Positions 61,997 through 64,000 of a DNA stretch of 64,000 nucleotides are shown here, piece after piece. How positions within the stretch are numbered: position 1 is the stretch's first letter; every line of letters begins with the position of its first letter. A program made the position numbers and the translations under genes. A model generated the notes under the pieces. It saw nothing but the letters and a program-made list of their open reading frames with translations, had not been told where the DNA came from and made no database searches. Source of the stretch: Legionella busanensis (GTDB taxonomy: Bacteria; Pseudomonadota; Gammaproteobacteria; Legionellales; Legionellaceae); NCBI RefSeq assembly GCF_900461525.1, contig NZ_UGOD01000001.1:527001-591000 (forward strand). The letters are read 5' to 3'.

Positions 61997-63226
61997 ATGA
62001 GTGCTAATCCAACTAGTTTGCGCCTAACAAAATCAATTATTGATAAACTCGAACCGATTCCAGGAAAAGATCAATCTTTCTATCGCGATGAGAACCTAAA
62101 AGGTTTTGCATTAAGAATTACCAGCAGTGGCATGAAAAGCTTTATTGTCGAAACACGTATTAATGGCAAAGTAAAACGAGTCACGATTGGTAAATACGGT
62201 AATATTACGGCTAAGGAAGCGAGAAAGCAGGCTAAAAGCCTTTTGGGTAGTGTGGCTAAAGGTGATGATCCTATTGCTGAGAAGAAGACTAAACAAGTCC
62301 AAGCAATGACGCTACAGCAAGTACTTAAAGATTATCTAAAAGCCCGTAAAGATTTAAAACCAAGAACTTTAACTGACTATCATTGTGTGCTGCATGAAGT
62401 CGTACCTGACTGGCTTAATAAACCCCTTACTAAAATCACTCGCGAAATGATTGCTAAACGTCACGCAGAGCATGGTAAAACCAATAGCAAAGCACGTGCT
62501 AATAATGCTATGCGAGTTTTAAGGGCACTCTTTAACTTCGCCATGTATGAATACCAAACGGGTGATGGCCAACCCATTATTGTAGTGAATCCAGTAAAAT
62601 ATCTCTCGCATACTCGTGGATGGTTTCGTGTCGATCGCAAGCAAACAGTCATTAAACCGCATCAGCTAGCTAATTGGTATAAAGGCTTAAAACAGTTAGT
62701 AGAAGGAGAGGATTATCGCAATGCGCTACTATGGCATGATTACTTTCTCTTACTACTATTTACCGGAATGCGTAAAACGGAAGCGGGTTCCTTGCGTTGG
62801 TGTGACATCGATCTAAAAGCCAAAACTATTACATTACAAGATACTAAAAATAGAGAAGTGCATACACTGCCTATGTCTGATTTTATTTACGAGCTACTTA
62901 AGCGTAGAAGTCGTCAGAAAACCAGCGAATTTGTTTTTCCAGCTAATAGTAAAACAGGTTATATCTATGAGCCTAAAAAAGCAGTGTTAAAGGTAGTTGA
63001 ATTATCAGGTGTACCATTTACGTTACATGATCTACGTCGCACTTTTGCAACTATTGCTGAAAGTCTTGATTTACCAGCTTACGCTTTAAAGCGATTGCTA
63101 AATCATAAAATGAATAATGATGTAACGGCAGGTTATATTATGAAAGATGTTGAGCGGCTACGTAAGCCGATGCAACAAGTAGCCAAATTTTTGCTTGAAC
63201 ATATGATGGAGACGGCTGAGTTATGA
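61997..63226 (+). CDS. tyrosine recombinase/integrase (P4-type, DUF4102 N-domain)
   Basis: A 409-residue integrase. The N-terminal DUF4102 arm-binding domain (about 5-95) has FYRDENLKGFALRITSSGMK and RVTIGKYGNITAKEARKQAK. A SAM-like core-binding domain (about 105-200) follows, then the catalytic domain (about 220-395) with Arg in LLFTGMRKTEAGSLRW, HxxR in TLHDLRRTFATIAE, a second His in LLNHKMNND and the Tyr in TAGYIM. It should insert and excise the element at the tRNA 3' end found at 61775. AAGGA precedes the ATG. It opens an integrated element that continues beyond the right edge. Confidence 0.93.
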   Translation: MSANPTSLRLTKSIIDKLEPIPGKDQSFYRDENLKGFALRITSSGMKSFIVETRINGKVKRVTIGKYGNITAKEARKQAKSLLGSVAKGDDPIAEKKTKQVQAMTLQQVLKDYLKARKDLKPRTLTDYHCVLHEVVPDWLNKPLTKITREMIAKRHAEHGKTNSKARANNAMRVLRALFNFAMYEYQTGDGQPIIVVNPVKYLSHTRGWFRVDRKQTVIKPHQLANWYKGLKQLVEGEDYRNALLWHDYFLLLLFTGMRKTEAGSLRWCDIDLKAKTITLQDTKNREVHTLPMSDFIYELLKRRSRQKTSEFVFPANSKTGYIYEPKKAVLKVVELSGVPFTLHDLRRTFATIAESLDLPAYALKRLLNHKMNNDVTAGYIMKDVERLRKPMQQVAKFLLEHMMETAEL

Positions 63227-63431
63227 AATCAATGAACTAACAGAACACTGGAAATATATCTCACCGGTAATTCGTGAACCTCAAAATGGAGATGAATACG
63301 AGCAGTTAGCTAGTGTCCTCGATCAGTTATTAGATATAGTTAAGGATGATGAATCTCATGAATTAATCGGATTGGTAGACGTTATTAGTCACCTGATTTC
63401 TACGTATGATGAAACTCATGATGATCAATAA
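63216..63431 (+). pseudogene. HigA-like antitoxin N-terminal domain, no HTH and no ATG
   Basis: An open frame of about 70 codons overlaps the integrase end and stops at TAA 63429-63431. It reads HWKYISPVIREPQNGDEYEQ then LLDIVKDDESHELIGLVDVI, a pattern like the N-terminal part of HigA-type antitoxins. The helix-turn-helix that normally follows is absent. No ATG, GTG or TTG is available at the beginning; only CTG or ATC/ATT codons could serve. It is probably the remnant of a toxin-antitoxin gene or an unusual short protein started at a rare codon. Confidence 0.5.
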
Positions 63432-63460
63432 CTTGGCTAAATTAAGACTATAGGTCTCTT

Positions 63461-64000
63461 ATGCGTAGAATTCTATTAATCAGCGATACTCATGGTAATT
63501 TGGATATCATTAATGAAAAAGCGAACCAGACAAAAGCAGATATGGTTATCCATGCTGGAGATTTTGGATTTTATGATGAACAGAGTATTTATCGACTCAG
63601 TCCAAGGGAATTACGTTTATTAATTTCTCACTCACCAATTTGGCGTCAATATAATGTTGATAAGCAGACTAATCGTGACAAGCTAATAGAGATCGTCAAA
63701 GAAAATCGATTATTAGGTGATTTCCCTGATTATATCTCAGGTGAGAAAAAGTTTTCAGTTCCTGTTTATGCGGTTTGGGGAAATCACGAAGATGTACAAG
63801 TTTTGAGGCAATTAAATAGCAATCTCAGCGTTGAAAACCTGCACATGCTTGATGAAAACCACTTTTATCAATTCCAAAATGGTGAAAATAAACTTGAATT
63901 TTCTCTTTACGGCTTGGGAGGCAATTTTCTGGTTAGTAAGAAGTTATTCGATAAACCAATTGCAGGCAATGGGGGTAAGGTTTGGACTGTACTACATCAA
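63461..64000 (+). CDS. calcineurin-type metallophosphoesterase, N-terminal part (runs off window)
   Basis: 180 codons are open from the ATG at 63461 to the window end. The metal-binding motifs are in order: SDTHGN (8-13), HAGDFG (about 34-39) and WGNHED (about 107-112). An insert of about 65 residues (SPRELRLLISHSPIW onward) lies between the second and third motifs and is larger than in simple phosphoesterases. The C-terminal His motifs are beyond the edge. It is located inside the integrase-led element, so it is cargo and perhaps a defence or nucleic-acid-processing gene; the substrate is unknown. A short AGG precedes the ATG. Confidence 0.85.
   Translation, partial: MRRILLISDTHGNLDIINEKANQTKADMVIHAGDFGFYDEQSIYRLSPRELRLLISHSPIWRQYNVDKQTNRDKLIEIVKENRLLGDFPDYISGEKKFSVPVYAVWGNHEDVQVLRQLNSNLSVENLHMLDENHFYQFQNGENKLEFSLYGLGGNFLVSKKLFDKPIAGNGGKVWTVLHQ

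Overview
The window looks like chromosomal DNA of a Legionella species or a close relative. The inference rests on strongly AT-rich sequence, many long coiled-coil or eukaryote-like proteins of the Dot/Icm-effector type (a LepB-like protein, an ankyrin-repeat protein, a SidE-type phosphodiesterase-like protein), an H-NOX/histidine kinase pair, a DUF2608 secreted HAD-like protein, and several families of short palindromic intergenic repeats. No ribosomal or other housekeeping operon is present, so this is mostly accessory or adaptive gene content.

Layout. 1-5.6 kb: end of a DHA2 MFS pump, small hypotheticals, an APH(6)-type kinase, a PRC-barrel protein and a zinc alcohol/formaldehyde dehydrogenase. 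5.8-9.1 kb: a 1092-residue coiled-coil protein (candidate effector). 9.2-16.5 kb: small-molecule and stress genes (two VOC proteins, a GyrI-like binder, a YafY/WYL regulator, a DUF2608 protein, a LysR regulator, TehB, a Bcr/CflA pump, a DUF4156 lipoprotein). 17-24.3 kb: a cyclic-nucleotide-binding-fold protein, a LepB-like effector, a 523-residue unknown, and a coiled-coil gene interrupted by two in-frame stops. 24.4-27.8 kb: a TylF-type methyltransferase, GNAT, hypotheticals and a probably frameshifted PH-like membrane protein. 27.9-38.4 kb: a signalling block with an NO sensor (H-NOX), its histidine kinase, a secreted alliinase-like PLP enzyme and a 1918-residue kinase-like/ATPase/GAF/GGDEF/EAL protein. 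38.6-41.1 kb: an autotransporter. 41.2-46.5 kb: a divergent biosynthetic cluster (KAS III, a 252-residue unknown, an alpha-oxoamine synthase and a fatty acyl-AMP ligase with its own carrier domain). 46.6-61.7 kb: acetyltransferases, an EamA exporter, an oxidoreductase, two RidA proteins, Cys-rich secreted proteins, the ankyrin and PDE-like effector candidates, Ohr and a LbH acetyltransferase, separated by a repeat family of about 150-165 bp. 61.8 kb to the end: a 3' tRNA fragment followed by a tyrosine integrase, a HigA-like remnant and a metallophosphoesterase, which is the start of an integrated element running off the right edge.

How the genes work together. The H-NOX and kinase genes are almost fused (2-bp gap) and should form an NO-responsive kinase pair. 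The giant GGDEF/EAL protein about 2.3 kb away could be a c-di-GMP output of the same neighbourhood, but no direct link is visible. The KAS III / AOS / FAAL-ACP genes form a self-contained route from a free fatty acid to an alpha-aminoketone or ketone-type lipid. I consider this the best candidate for an undescribed system here. All functional calls come from motif reading alone; no database search was possible.
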